Below, piece after piece: positions 43,555-52,871 of a stretch of DNA of 64,000 nt. The DNA lies in the NCBI GenBank assembly GCA_013289585.1, contig JABCZR010000007.1, positions 1 to 64,000 on the forward strand, in the 5' to 3' direction. This stretch comes from Acidobacteriota bacterium (GTDB lineage: Bacteria; Acidobacteriota; Terriglobia; Acidiferrales; UBA7541). How positions within the stretch are numbered: the first letter of the stretch is position 1; each line of letters opens with the position of its first letter. The notes beneath the pieces are model-generated. The model saw nothing but the letters and a program-made list of their open reading frames with translations, did no database searches and had not been told where the DNA came from. Made by a program: the position numbers and the translations under genes.

Positions 43555-44688
43555 CTACACTTGGCCAAGGAATTCGCCGAGCAGCATGTGAAAGTGGTGA
43601 ACGCCATTTTCTCGCTTCACGGAATACCGCCCGCGATCGTAGGTTGAAGAGCGGAGGCCTCGTTGCACATTTTCGCAGAGACCGATGTCTTCCTGCTGTA
43701 CTTCATCGCTGAAAGCTACCGAGCGCTTGATGCGCTCCTTATTGGCCGCCGACTCCAGATCGTGAAAAAACCATTCGAAGATGGTTAGAGTCTTCTCGTG
43801 CGAAAGCGGCACGATCAGGTTCGTCGAAATGTTGTCGGGATAAATGTTGATCATGAGGTTGGGAAACACCCAGAAATAAAGCGCCTGCTGTAGGCCCGTG
43901 CCGGGCGCGTACATGCGCTCGCCAGCGTCCTCGGATTTCTGGGCACGGATCGGAGCGAACTGCTGTGAGTAGTAGCGAAAAGTATCCGTGCGGTATTGCG
44001 CGTAATCGATTTCGCGCATCAAGCCAGGATGCGCGATGGGAATGTGATAGCCCTCGAGGTAGTTGTCAACGTACACCTTCCAATTGCAATCGATGACATA
44101 GTCCCGGCGTTCCGCAAACTGCAATCCTTCGAACCGGAAGCCCTGCGCCTGTTGGGGAATCTGGCCGAGGAACGCGGAAAGCGGCTCGGCCTTGGCATCG
44201 AAATTCACGAAGATGAACTGTTCCCAGGTCTCGCAGCGGAGCGGCACCATGCCCATCGTGCTGCGATCGAAGAATTCGACGCCCTCGACGTCCGGCGTGC
44301 CGATCAACCGGCCATCCAGCGTGTAGGTCCATCCATGATACTGGCAGCGCAGAACATTTTTGCAGCCGCTGCCCAGCGCGATGGGTCCGGCGCGATGACG
44401 GCAAACGTTGCTGAAGGCGCGCAGCACACCGTCCTTGTCGCGCACCACGATGATGGGTTCGCCGGCCACATCGGCAGTGAAAAAACTTTCCAGATCGGAA
44501 ATCGTACGCTTCAAGCCGTCCACTTCCCCGCACTCCCGGCTGAGCGTCCCGACGAGTTGCCAGGTGCGGCGAAAAATCCGCGCTTTCTCGATCTCCAGAA
44601 TCGCCGGATCTGTGTAGAAACGCGATGCGAGAGTTTGCGCGCTCTCGATTTGTTCGTGCACGTCCAGGTGTAGTGGTTTCGTGATCAT
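43555..44688 (-). CDS. Rieske non-heme iron oxygenase, alpha subunit
   Basis: The protein has about 377 residues. The Rieske 2Fe-2S ligands are CRHR and CQYHGW (Cys-x-His ... Cys-xx-His) near 87-110. The mononuclear iron site is in VDNYLEGYHIPIAHPG near 200. These enzymes use O2 and an external reductase to hydroxylate or N-dealkylate substrates such as aromatics, betaines or carnitine. No reductase gene is adjacent. The ATG at 44688 is preferred; the longer frame to 45096 overlaps the upstream dehydrogenase and is not coding. It lies 43 nt downstream of that dehydrogenase. Confidence 0.88.
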   Translation of the reverse strand: MITKPLHLDVHEQIESAQTLASRFYTDPAILEIEKARIFRRTWQLVGTLSRECGEVDGLKRTISDLESFFTADVAGEPIIVVRDKDGVLRAFSNVCRHRAGPIALGSGCKNVLRCQYHGWTYTLDGRLIGTPDVEGVEFFDRSTMGMVPLRCETWEQFIFVNFDAKAEPLSAFLGQIPQQAQGFRFEGLQFAERRDYVIDCNWKVYVDNYLEGYHIPIAHPGLMREIDYAQYRTDTFRYYSQQFAPIRAQKSEDAGERMYAPGTGLQQALYFWVFPNLMINIYPDNISTNLIVPLSHEKTLTIFEWFFHDLESAANKERIKRSVAFSDEVQQEDIGLCENVQRGLRSSTYDRGRYSVKRENGVHHFHMLLGEFLGQV

Positions 44689-44731
44689 CGAAAAGTATTC
44701 CTCGTCTTCAGCAAGCGACGCTTCACCGGTT

Positions 44732-46225
44732 CTAGAACTTTCTTGTCTCCTGGCGCGACCAGCGTTCCACAACGATCTTCGATTCGGTAAAGAATTCGAC
44801 CGCGTCGCGTCCTTGACCGTGAAGAATTCCAAAGAAACTTTCTTTCCAGCCGCTAAAGGGGAAATAGGCCATCGGCGCAGCAACGCCGATATTGATGCCG
44901 ATATTTCCTGCGGGAGCTTCGTAGCGAAATTTGCGAGCCGCGGAACCGCTAGTGGTAAAAAGTGATGCTTGATTGCCATAGGGGCTGCGGCGCAGGAACT
45001 CCATCGCTTCGTCAATGGAATCGGCGTGGACCAAGCTGAGCACAGGGCCGAAAATTTCCGTATTGGCAAGCTGGCTGGAGGATGGCAAACCATCAAGAAT
45101 TGTAGGCGTCAAAAAATTACCGAATTCGTAACCGGAAATCTTCGTGCCGCGGCCATCGAGAATCGCCTTTGCTCCCTCTCCAACACCCGCGGCGACGAGC
45201 GACTCGACGCGTTGCTTGCTCTGCGGAGTAATGACCGGGCCCATTTGGACGCCGGCGTCCAAGCCGTTGCCAACTCGAATTGTGGAAGCAGCGCGCGCAA
45301 TGGAGTCACGGAACATTTTTTGTGCTTCCCCAATGGTGACGGCCACGGAAACCGCGAGGCAGCGCTGGCCCGCGCAGCCGAAGGCGCTGTCACTGATGAT
45401 CTGCGTCGCGAGCTCCATGTCCGCATCAGGCAGAACAATGACGTGATTTTTTGCCCCGCCCTGGCACTGCATGCGCTTGCCGCTCGCCGCTGAACGCGTG
45501 TACACGTGCTTGGCGACCGGCGTGGAACCGACAAAACTGATCGCACGAACTTGCGGATGGCCGCACAGCGCATCCACGACGGTACGTCCGCCATTGACGA
45601 GGTTTACAACGCCCTTTGGCAAGCCCGTCTTTTCGAGGAGCTCTAAGACATGCCGCATCGTAAGCGGAACGCGCTCGGAGGGCTTCAGAATGAACGTGTT
45701 CCCGCAAGCGATGGCATAGGGAAGAAACCAAAAAGCAATCATCGCCGGAAAATTAAATGGAGTGATGGCCGCGACCACTCCGAGAGGCTGGCGAATCTGC
45801 ATTTCATCCACGCCCGGTGTCACGTCCTCCAGGTTGTAGCCCTGCATCATCATGGGAATGCCGCAGGCGACTTCAACGTTTTCGATCCCGCGCCTCAGCT
45901 CCGCTTTCGCTTCTGCAAAAGTCTTTCCGTTTTCAAGCACGATCAGACGCGAAAGCTCGTCGAGATTTTCTTCCAGCAGATTTTTTAGCTTGAAAAGATA
46001 TTGAACGCGTTCGCCGGGAGGAGTGCGGCGCCAGGCAGGAAAGGCATCGGCAGCGGCCTGAACGGCTACGTCGACGTCGGCGGAGTTCGAAAGGGGCGTG
46101 CGTGCAAGCAGTTCGGCAGTCGCAGGGTTGGAAACGTCCGCGTATTCAGTCGTGGTGGATCGGCGCCACGCGCCATTTACGTAGTTCAGGAGTTCGGTCA
46201 CTTGGGTTGTCACCGCACTGCTCAT
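44732..46225 (-). CDS. mmsA: CoA-acylating methylmalonate-semialdehyde dehydrogenase
   Basis: The protein has about 497 residues in the aldehyde dehydrogenase fold. [20 protein letters not shown] and [17 protein letters not shown] match MMSDH, and the catalytic Cys is in [12 protein letters not shown]. The enzyme converts methylmalonate or malonate semialdehyde to propionyl- or acetyl-CoA, in valine, inositol or beta-alanine breakdown. ATG 46225 has a GGAGCT-type site. It is first in the operon with the Rieske oxygenase and gluconokinase. A broader semialdehyde substrate made by the oxygenase pathway is possible. Confidence 0.92.
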   Translation of the reverse strand: MSSAVTTQVTELLNYVNGAWRRSTTTEYADVSNPATAELLARTPLSNSADVDVAVQAAADAFPAWRRTPPGERVQYLFKLKNLLEENLDELSRLIVLENGKTFAEAKAELRRGIENVEVACGIPMMMQGYNLEDVTPGVDEMQIRQPLGVVAAITPFNFPAMIAFWFLPYAIACGNTFILKPSERVPLTMRHVLELLEKTGLPKGVVNLVNGGRTVVDALCGHPQVRAISFVGSTPVAKHVYTRSAASGKRMQCQGGAKNHVIVLPDADMELATQIISDSAFGCAGQRCLAVSVAVTIGEAQKMFRDSIARAASTIRVGNGLDAGVQMGPVITPQSKQRVESLVAAGVGEGAKAILDGRGTKISGYEFGNFLTPTILDGLPSSSQLANTEIFGPVLSLVHADSIDEAMEFLRRSPYGNQASLFTTSGSAARKFRYEAPAGNIGINIGVAAPMAYFPFSGWKESFFGILHGQGRDAVEFFTESKIVVERWSRQETRKF

Positions 46226-46680
46226 ACTCAGCTCCTTGGCCTCGTGGTGGCGCAGCGGCAATGCCTTTCTGGGCCAGCGTTATAAAGAATTCGTCGAGGT
46301 AGTTTACCAAAAAAATGTAAGGTTGCGCGCCAATCATGGCCGGAAGAGCCCGCAATGGAAGTTGGGCGACGATCCGATCTCACAGGCTGGCCGAAAGCGC
46401 TGGATGTTCGTCAACGACACACAAGCTGGAGAGATGGAGTTGGAATCACAACCTGTACTCCCGTCCAGCGAAGAGATGGTGAATAGGAAAGCGCCTTCGT
46501 ACTACTAACATTATCGCCACAATTCGGTACCCCTGAAACTTATTGGAAAAAACCGGGTTCATACTAAAAGAGGCCGGAGAACCGCGAGTTGAACCGGCGT
46601 TTCTATTACATTGAATCTGGTTATCATTTTCGTCGAATCACCTGACGAAACGCAAAAGTCCGCTAGGAGGGATTGCTGTC
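46226..46680. other. Divergent intergenic region
   Basis: About 455 nt between mmsA and the YXWGXW gene. No real gene is seen. The last bases hold a strong ribosome site (AGGAGGG at 46667-46673) for the gene at 46681. The AT-rich stretch at 46500-46560 may contain promoters. Confidence 0.5.
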
Positions 46681-47646
46681 ATGCGTAAACTGATCTCGAT
46701 TCGCTCGTTGCTTCTGGCGCTCATTGTTTCTCTCGTGCCAGCCGCTTCCTTTGCACAAATTTCCGTCGGCGTGTCCATCCGCGTTGGCCCGCCTGCGTTA
46801 CCGGTCTACGCGCAGCCGATTTGCCCGGGCGATGGGTACATCTGGACGCCCGGCTACTGGGCCTACGGCGATGCCGGTTACTACTGGGTGCCTGGAGTTT
46901 GGGTGATGCCGCCGCGCGTGGGCGTGCTGTGGACCCCCGGATATTGGGGCTGGAGCGGAGGCGTCTACGTATTCCACGCCGGTTATTGGGGCCCCCATGT
47001 TGGCTTTTATGGCGGCGTGAACTACGGATTCGGTTATGGCGGCGTGGGCTTTGGCGGCGGCGAATGGAGAGGCGGGCATTTTGCCTATAACACCGCAGTG
47101 ACCAACGTGAACACCACGGTCATCCATAACACCTACGTGAACAAGACCGTCATCGTGAACAACACGACGGTGAACCGCACCAGCTTTAACGGTGGGCCTG
47201 GCGGGATTTCCGCGAGGGCGACTTCCGCAGAAATGGCCGCAAGCCACGAATCGCATATTCAACCGACCACGGCGCAAGTCTCCCACCAGAATTTTGCCCG
47301 CAGCGACAGGTCAAATTTGGCGTCTGTAAACAACGGCAGGCCCGCCACACCGGCGATGAGCAAAGTTAACGCGCGTGAAGCGAATCAGCAGGAACGCATC
47401 GGCAACGGTGTGAAGTCCGGGCAACTGACTCCTGGCGAAACCAGAAACCTTGAAAATAAAGAAGCGCACATTAACAACGAAGTGCGCAAAGACCGGCAGG
47501 CCAACGGTGGCAAGCTAACACCGGCGGAGCGTCAGCAGGTCAACCATCAGCAAAACAACGTCAGCAAAGATATCCACAATGACAAACACAACGCCAAGAC
47601 CGATCGGCCGGCTACGAAAGAGGGTGGCGAGCATCCGCATCGGTAG
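46681..47646 (+). CDS. YXWGXW-repeat exported protein
   Basis: The protein has 321 residues with a signal peptide (about 1-25, ending SFAQ). The repeat region shows the YxWGxW/PGYW signature: GYIWTPGYWAYGDAGYYWVP, GVLWTPGYWGW, HAGYWGPHVGFYG. An Asn/Thr-rich stretch follows (about 130-165), then a polar C-terminal half with NLENKEAHINNEVRKDRQAN. The family is abundant in Acidobacteria and some Proteobacteria. Envelope or surface function is likely but unproven. A strong AGGAGGG ribosome site suggests high expression, and a bidirectional terminator follows. Confidence 0.88.
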   Translation: MRKLISIRSLLLALIVSLVPAASFAQISVGVSIRVGPPALPVYAQPICPGDGYIWTPGYWAYGDAGYYWVPGVWVMPPRVGVLWTPGYWGWSGGVYVFHAGYWGPHVGFYGGVNYGFGYGGVGFGGGEWRGGHFAYNTAVTNVNTTVIHNTYVNKTVIVNNTTVNRTSFNGGPGGISARATSAEMAASHESHIQPTTAQVSHQNFARSDRSNLASVNNGRPATPAMSKVNAREANQQERIGNGVKSGQLTPGETRNLENKEAHINNEVRKDRQANGGKLTPAERQQVNHQQNNVSKDIHNDKHNAKTDRPATKEGGEHPHR

Positions 47647-47674
47647 TTGGTTCTTAGCGATCGCCGATTCCGTT

Positions 47675-47715
47675 CAAAGAGCCCCAAGTGCAGAATTTGT
47701 GCTCGGGGCTCTTTG
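47675..47715. terminator. Bidirectional terminator
   Basis: CAAAGAGCCCC (47675-47685) and GGGGCTCTTTG (47705-47715) form a perfect 11-bp stem with a 19-nt loop between two convergent genes. The A/T-rich base of the stem serves as a T-run on either strand, so it can stop both transcripts. Confidence 0.8.
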
Positions 47716-47719
47716 CATT

Positions 47720-48268
47720 TCACCAAGAAGGACGATTCGGCTTTGCTGCGGCTTCATGGCGCGTTCGGTAGGCGAGCCACCCCATCGTAGCGAGCATTCC
47801 GAGCCATCCGAGGGCGCGCATGATTCCACCGATTTTCTGGTCCTGGGCGAGAATTCCCCATTGCGTGAAGAGTATTGTCCAATCACTCTCCTCAGAGCCA
47901 ACCAGCGGCAATGATGCCGTGCGCGCGTCGGCCATGTAAGTGCCAATATAGGGAAAGTTTTCGAAGAACCAGAAGATGGAAAAGGCAAACCCCAAAGCTT
48001 CGCGCTGCCAGAAGAAAGCCGCGGCGCATAAGAGCGGCACGATCAATTCACCGAGCGTTCCTCCGAGGATCATGATGGTGTGGCCGAACCAACTGAAGAA
48101 AAAGTGGCCGCCTTCATGAATGATCAGATTGACGTAATCGGGGAACAGAAATCCGGAACTGTCAAAATAGGCGTACAGAAGAAACAGCGCGTACACGCAG
48201 AGCCAGGCGATCCCGGCCCCGCGCGAAACAGGTTTCCATTCTCCGAATTTGTCTTCGAGAAAGGCCAT
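47720..48268 (-). CDS. Membrane protein with HExxH motif (M50-like)
   Basis: The protein has 182 residues and about four or five membrane helices. A helix contains NLIIHEGGHFFFSWFGH, an HExxH zinc-protease motif within the membrane, and LGGTLGELIVPLL follows. This resembles the core of site-2-type (M50) metalloproteases, but the protein is short and the usual NPDG/LDG motif is not evident; an Asp lies in SEESDW. It might be a minimal intramembrane protease or a non-proteolytic relative. It is 113 nt downstream of glk, on the same strand, and ends at the shared terminator. Confidence 0.7.
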   Translation of the reverse strand: MAFLEDKFGEWKPVSRGAGIAWLCVYALFLLYAYFDSSGFLFPDYVNLIIHEGGHFFFSWFGHTIMILGGTLGELIVPLLCAAAFFWQREALGFAFSIFWFFENFPYIGTYMADARTASLPLVGSEESDWTILFTQWGILAQDQKIGGIMRALGWLGMLATMGWLAYRTRHEAAAKPNRPSW

Positions 48269-48381
48269 TTTCTCAAGCCTAACAAGCGCGACTCATTGGA
48301 GAAAGATCTTCAGAAGAGAGTGTTTCGCCTTAGGAATATGAAATCGCGAGCCAACGCCCGCGGCCTTGCGCGCAAGGGTGG

Positions 48382-49386
48382 CTATCTGTCGACCGCTGCC
48401 AAGGCTTCGTATGCTGCGCCGAGTAGTGGCGCAGACTCATTGAGGACGATGGAGACCGGGATATTGCTCAAAAGCCCTTCAAATTTCCATTTGTCCTTGA
48501 ATGCGTGGAAAAAAATGCCGTCCTTAATTTTTTCGAGGATTTTGACGGCGATACCGCCGGCGACGTAGACGCCGCCCAGCGCCAGAACTTTCAACGCCAG
48601 ATTCCCTGCTTCCGCGCCGTAAATGGCTGTCCAGAGATCCAGCGTGTCGGCGCAGACGCGGCAGGATTTGTCCAGCCCGCGGCGAGTGATCTCCGGCGCG
48701 GGATCGGCGTCGGGATCCTCGAACGACGCGTGCTTCACATTGGGCGCGAGGAATTCATGAATGGTGCGAAAGCCGCGGCCGGAAAGGATGAGTTCCCAGC
48801 TCACTTGGGGATAGCGCCGGCGCATGAAGCGCAACAATTCGATCTGTTGCTCGGTGTGAGGAGCGAAATCGGAATGCCCGCCTTCGGAAGGCACGACGCG
48901 GTATCGGCCCCCATCCCAGACAAGAATGGATTGACCTAGGCCAGTGCCGGCGGCGAGCAAGGCACGCGTCCCGCCCGGTTCGGGAACTCCAGGATTTAGC
49001 ACGCAGAAATCTTCCGGGGCGAGATGTTCGAGGCTGTGGCCGGTCGCGCCGAGATCATTGAGCAGCAAGACGTTGGGAACAGCAAGTTCCTTGACGAGTG
49101 TCTCCGTTTCCACCACCCACGGAAGATTCGTTGCCCGCACGCGGCCGTTGATGACCGGGCCGGCGATGCCAAAACCCGCCGCGATGATACGCTCGCTCCC
49201 CAGATGATCGGCAGCTTGCCGCGAAAATTCCTTGACGATCAAATCGAACTGCGCGAATTCCTTGCTGGCAAATCGTTGCTTGAAGACAGGAATGAGTGTT
49301 CCGCCCTTTTCCGAAAAGAGCGCGAGATTGCACTTCGTGCCGCCGACATCGCCAGCGAGAATCACCTGTTTCCCCCGTATTTTCAC
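48382..49386 (-). CDS. glk: Glucokinase
   Basis: The protein has 334 residues. The phosphate-1 loop is ILAGDVGGTKCNLALFSEKG, and GFGIAGPVINGRVRATNLPW plus LLLNDLGATGHSLEHL form the glucose site. LAAGTGLGQSILVWDGGRYR and SEGGHSDFAP follow, typical of the Glk family rather than ROK kinases. It phosphorylates glucose with ATP. It lies 28 nt after zwf in the same operon, which couples glucose phosphorylation to the oxidative pentose or Entner-Doudoroff route. Confidence 0.93.
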   Translation of the reverse strand: MKIRGKQVILAGDVGGTKCNLALFSEKGGTLIPVFKQRFASKEFAQFDLIVKEFSRQAADHLGSERIIAAGFGIAGPVINGRVRATNLPWVVETETLVKELAVPNVLLLNDLGATGHSLEHLAPEDFCVLNPGVPEPGGTRALLAAGTGLGQSILVWDGGRYRVVPSEGGHSDFAPHTEQQIELLRFMRRRYPQVSWELILSGRGFRTIHEFLAPNVKHASFEDPDADPAPEITRRGLDKSCRVCADTLDLWTAIYGAEAGNLALKVLALGGVYVAGGIAVKILEKIKDGIFFHAFKDKWKFEGLLSNIPVSIVLNESAPLLGAAYEALAAVDR

Positions 49387-49414
49387 GATCGATTCTTTGA
49401 GCTAGCTGTTGCAG

Positions 49415-50938
49415 CTACGGGTTACACCAATGTCTCCCGTCATGTTCAAGGAGAAGATCGGATTCCCGAGGTCCCCAGCTGCCGGACGGATATTGTGGCA
49501 CAGTGGCGGTCTTCGCCGCGCTCCAGACGTCGAGAATGGGATCGACCAGTGACCAGGCTGCTTCCACACTATCGCCTCGATCGAAAAGCGTAGCATCGCC
49601 GCGCAGGCAATCGTTAAGAAGAGTCGCATAGGCGCTTCGCGTGGCGCCGCCAAATCCTTCGCGGTAACTGAAGTTCATCGTAACATTTCCAATGCTCATC
49701 TCCGTTCCCGGCCGCTTCGCGCCAAAAGTGACGGAGATACCTTCATCCGGCTGGATGTTCAAGTACAAACGGTTGGGCTCAATGTCGCGCTCGCGAAAAA
49801 CGATGTGTGGCGCGCACCGGAACTGGATCATGATTTCGGTGGTGCGCTTGGCGAGGCGCTTGCCGGTTCGAAGGTAGAACGGGACGCCCGCCCAGCGCCA
49901 GTTGTCGATCAATAATTTGGCGGCAACGAAAGTTTCTGTTTTGGAAGCGGGATTCACGCCCGGCTCCTGCCGGTAGCTAGGCACCGGTTTATCGCCGAGG
50001 TTTCCGGGCGCATACTGCCCGCGAACCACCGATTGCGCAACCATTTCCAGGTTGAAAGGGCGAATGGACTGCAGAACCTTGAGTTTTTCATTGCGTACCG
50101 CGGTGGCGTCAAACGATGCAGGAGGCTCGACGGCGACGAGCGAAGTTAGCTGCAGAACGTGGCTCTGAATCATATCGCGCAGCGCGCCCGTCGATTCGTA
50201 GAATCCGCCACGCCGCTCCACGCCGAGCGTTTCCGCCGCCGTGATTTGGACATGGTCCACATAATTGCGATTCCAGAGCGGCTCGAAAATTCCGTTGCTG
50301 AAGCGCAGGACCAACAGATTTTGCACCGTATCTTTCCCCAGATAATGATCGATGCGATAGACCTGTTTCTCTTCGAAAACATTGAGTACGCTCTGATTCA
50401 ATTCTTTTGCGGTGGCCAGATCCCGCCCAAAAGGCTTTTCAATAATGATGCGCACCCAGGAATCCGGTGTAGCGGGGCGGGCCAGTCCAGCGCGGCCTAG
50501 TTGTTCGACAATGTCGGGATAGACTTCGGGCGGCGTAGAAAGATAAAAAAGGCGATTACCGCCGAGCTTTTTGGAAGCTTCCAGATCGGAAAGGCGCTTG
50601 CCGAGCTGCGCGTAGGCTTCCTGATTGTTGTAATCGCCAGGGCTGTAGTAAAGGTTGGATGCGAATCCGTCCCATTCTTTGGGATCGATAGGCCCGACTT
50701 CCGAAATACTTTTGGCCGCTTCGCCTGCGGTGGCGCGGAAGCTCTCGTCGGTCATGGGCGTGCGCGCAAAACCCACGAGTGCGTAGCGTGGCCCCAACGC
50801 ATCATGAATGGCGAGATCATAGAGCGCAGGAATGACCTTGCGCTTGGCGAGGTCGCCCGACGCACCAAAAAGAATTACCGAGCACGGCTCGGCCACACCT
50901 CCGTACCCTGAACCAGATCGATTCGTATCCGCAGCCAT
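49415..50938 (-). CDS. zwf: Glucose-6-phosphate 1-dehydrogenase
   Basis: The protein has about 507 residues, normal for the enzyme. The NADP loop is [20 protein letters not shown]. The substrate site [20 protein letters not shown] is intact. It oxidises glucose 6-phosphate to 6-phosphogluconolactone. ATG 50938 is preferred over a frame start at 50989 because it is preceded by a GGGGAGAAAG site. It leads the zwf-glk operon and is divergent from the iron-trafficking gene. Confidence 0.95.
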   Translation of the reverse strand: MAADTNRSGSGYGGVAEPCSVILFGASGDLAKRKVIPALYDLAIHDALGPRYALVGFARTPMTDESFRATAGEAAKSISEVGPIDPKEWDGFASNLYYSPGDYNNQEAYAQLGKRLSDLEASKKLGGNRLFYLSTPPEVYPDIVEQLGRAGLARPATPDSWVRIIIEKPFGRDLATAKELNQSVLNVFEEKQVYRIDHYLGKDTVQNLLVLRFSNGIFEPLWNRNYVDHVQITAAETLGVERRGGFYESTGALRDMIQSHVLQLTSLVAVEPPASFDATAVRNEKLKVLQSIRPFNLEMVAQSVVRGQYAPGNLGDKPVPSYRQEPGVNPASKTETFVAAKLLIDNWRWAGVPFYLRTGKRLAKRTTEIMIQFRCAPHIVFRERDIEPNRLYLNIQPDEGISVTFGAKRPGTEMSIGNVTMNFSYREGFGGATRSAYATLLNDCLRGDATLFDRGDSVEAAWSLVDPILDVWSAAKTATVPQYPSGSWGPRESDLLLEHDGRHWCNP

Positions 50939-51208
50939 TTTCTTTCTCCCCGTGAATTGCTTCTCGTTCAGGCGAAATGCGACTCCCAAAACTATACCTC
51001 AACCCCACATTTTCCAAGCCCGGAACGCTACTTGCGGCGTTTTGATGGTGAAGGGAGTTCACTTCCAGGCATTCGAGGCTTTCCGGATTGGGCGGCCGAT
51101 AATCAGTCAGCCCGCAATCTCCCGGATTGCCGGACGGCTTGAGCCCAGCTAGGAATTTACGTGAAGTTGCAGTAAGGTGAAACGAACGGAGTTTGCGAGG
51201 AGAGCAGA

Positions 51209-51541
51209 ATGGCCAACGAGTCTTGCAGTTCCGGACCAGCACCGAGCGAACCGGTCAAGCCGGGCACGCGTATGGTGCACTGCGTCAAGTTCGGCAAGGA
51301 ATTGCCGGGATTGGATCGCGTCCCCTGGAGAGGAGACCTCGGCAAACGCGTCTACGAAAGCGTTTCGAAAGATGCGTGGAAGCTGTGGCTGGAGCATTCC
51401 AAAATGGTCATGAACGAGTACCGCTTGAATCCCTTGGATCCCAATTCACAGAAAATCATGGAAGAGCAGATGGAACAGTTTTTCTTCGGCGAAGGCTCGA
51501 AATTGCCAGAAGGCTACGTCCCACCCAAAGCAAAAGGCTAA
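51209..51541 (+). CDS. yggX: Fe(2+)-trafficking / oxidative-damage protection protein (YggX)
   Basis: The protein has 110 residues. RMVHCVKFGKELPGLDRVPW and GDLGKRVYESVSKDAWKLWL, then NEYRLNPLDPNSQKIMEEQM and QFFFGEG, are the YggX signature, including the N-terminal Cys that matters in oxidative stress protection. The first 20 residues are an extension beyond the usual 90-residue protein. It protects Fe-S enzymes and handles labile iron. A GAGGAGAG ribosome site precedes ATG 51209. Aconitase, a Fe-S enzyme, is nearby. Confidence 0.92.
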   Translation: MANESCSSGPAPSEPVKPGTRMVHCVKFGKELPGLDRVPWRGDLGKRVYESVSKDAWKLWLEHSKMVMNEYRLNPLDPNSQKIMEEQMEQFFFGEGSKLPEGYVPPKAKG

Positions 51542-51546
51542 TTGCC

Positions 51547-52848
51547 CTAGTTATTCATTCTGCGCGTTGCGGGATGTTCCACAGGCAGACGCGGCGTAAT
51601 CGAAAACGCCAATTTTTCATGAGCGTGCCGGATGGCTTGCTCCACTTCCTCGGGCCGCCCCCCCTTCGCAAAGAGAAATCCGAGATAACTTGAGCCCTCC
51701 GGCCACGCCGCAATGTAATCGTGCAGCCGCGCTGTGATTAGCAGGTCAGAAATCCCCGGAACGGCTCGTGCCTCGTCTTCTCCGGCCACCGCTTCCAGAA
51801 CACCGCTCTTCGGCACCGGAATCATCATCACGCCGGAAGCGATGGATTCGCGCGGCCAGTTCGTCCCGGGGAATTCGAGGGCATGCCGCAGAAGCAGTTC
51901 TTCCAATCCAATGGCTTCTTTTTCGCCGGATAGGAATCGGAGCGCGCGTGCGCAGAGTCCCCCGATAGGTCTCGGAGCGACTTCGAGCGGCCAGACTCCG
52001 TGCTCATTGATTCGAAACTCCGCGTGAATCGGTCCATGCGAGAGTCCCAGCGCCCGGGCGGCATCGCGCGTACATTGCTGGATGGCATGTTGTTCCCCAT
52101 CGGAAAACCGCGACGGCGTCACGTAGATGGTCTCCTCGAAATAGGGACCTTCGAGCGGATCGGGCTTATCGAAAATGGCCAGGACGCGAAGCTGGCCGTC
52201 AGTAATCAGGCCTTCGGCGGCCACTTCCCTGCCGGGAATATAGCCCTCCACCAGCATGCGATCCAGATTTGGCTCGCGGGTGGAGCGAATCTCAGGGGAC
52301 TCCAGCAGCCGGCGGATGCGCGCCGCCGCTGCAAGGAATTCGTCACGATTGTTAACGCGCATTACGCCTTGACTTGCTGAAAGCGAAAGAGGCTTCAGCA
52401 CGCAGGGAAACTGGATACCCAGTAGAGCGGGCTCCGGCGCAGGGCTTACCGGAAGATCTCGAAACCACGGCACGCGCAATCCCGCTTCACGAAACACTTC
52501 CCGCATGCGCGGCTTGCTCCGGCAAGCCTCCACGGCGGCAGGATGGTTGTAGCGCACACCGAGTCCGCGCGCGGCGTAAGCGGCCGCGACAGCAGGACGG
52601 TCGCCCAGCGCAAGTATCCCGTCCACATTCTGGCCACGCAGCGCCTCCATCACAGTGTATGCAGCGACTTCCGGATTTTCGAAATGCACTGCGATGGCCC
52701 GGTCGCCCCAAGGATCTTCCAGTTGGTGGCAACGATCCGTAACATAAACGAGGTGAACGCCCAACTTCAGTGCGGCTTCTTCAAAACTGCGCGTCTGATA
52801 ACCGAGTTTTGCGGTGAAGAGCAGCAAGCGTTTGGATGAAGTGGTCAT
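51547..52848 (-). CDS. ATP-grasp domain protein
   Basis: The protein has 433 residues. It has a pre-ATP-grasp Rossmann region (about 1-120), a lid segment with FPCVLKPLSLSASQGVMRVN near 180 (ATP-binding Lys and Ser/Gly loop), and a metal site with IHAEFRINEHGVWPLEVAPR near 290 (Glu, Asn, Glu-like). These enzymes form an amide or thioester from a carboxylate and a nucleophile via an acyl phosphate. It is 23 nt after a CCAEP-motif radical SAM gene, so the two probably act together on one product. The substrate is unknown. Confidence 0.85.
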   Translation of the reverse strand: MTTSSKRLLLFTAKLGYQTRSFEEAALKLGVHLVYVTDRCHQLEDPWGDRAIAVHFENPEVAAYTVMEALRGQNVDGILALGDRPAVAAAYAARGLGVRYNHPAAVEACRSKPRMREVFREAGLRVPWFRDLPVSPAPEPALLGIQFPCVLKPLSLSASQGVMRVNNRDEFLAAAARIRRLLESPEIRSTREPNLDRMLVEGYIPGREVAAEGLITDGQLRVLAIFDKPDPLEGPYFEETIYVTPSRFSDGEQHAIQQCTRDAARALGLSHGPIHAEFRINEHGVWPLEVAPRPIGGLCARALRFLSGEKEAIGLEELLLRHALEFPGTNWPRESIASGVMMIPVPKSGVLEAVAGEDEARAVPGISDLLITARLHDYIAAWPEGSSYLGFLFAKGGRPEEVEQAIRHAHEKLAFSITPRLPVEHPATRRMNN

Positions 52849-52871
52849 GCGCGATGGCTTTCTCTATTGAA

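Noticed and set aside
44689-45096. N-terminal extension of the Rieske oxygenase
   Set aside because: It is antiparallel-frame noise within the dehydrogenase gene; ATG 44688 matches the normal family start.
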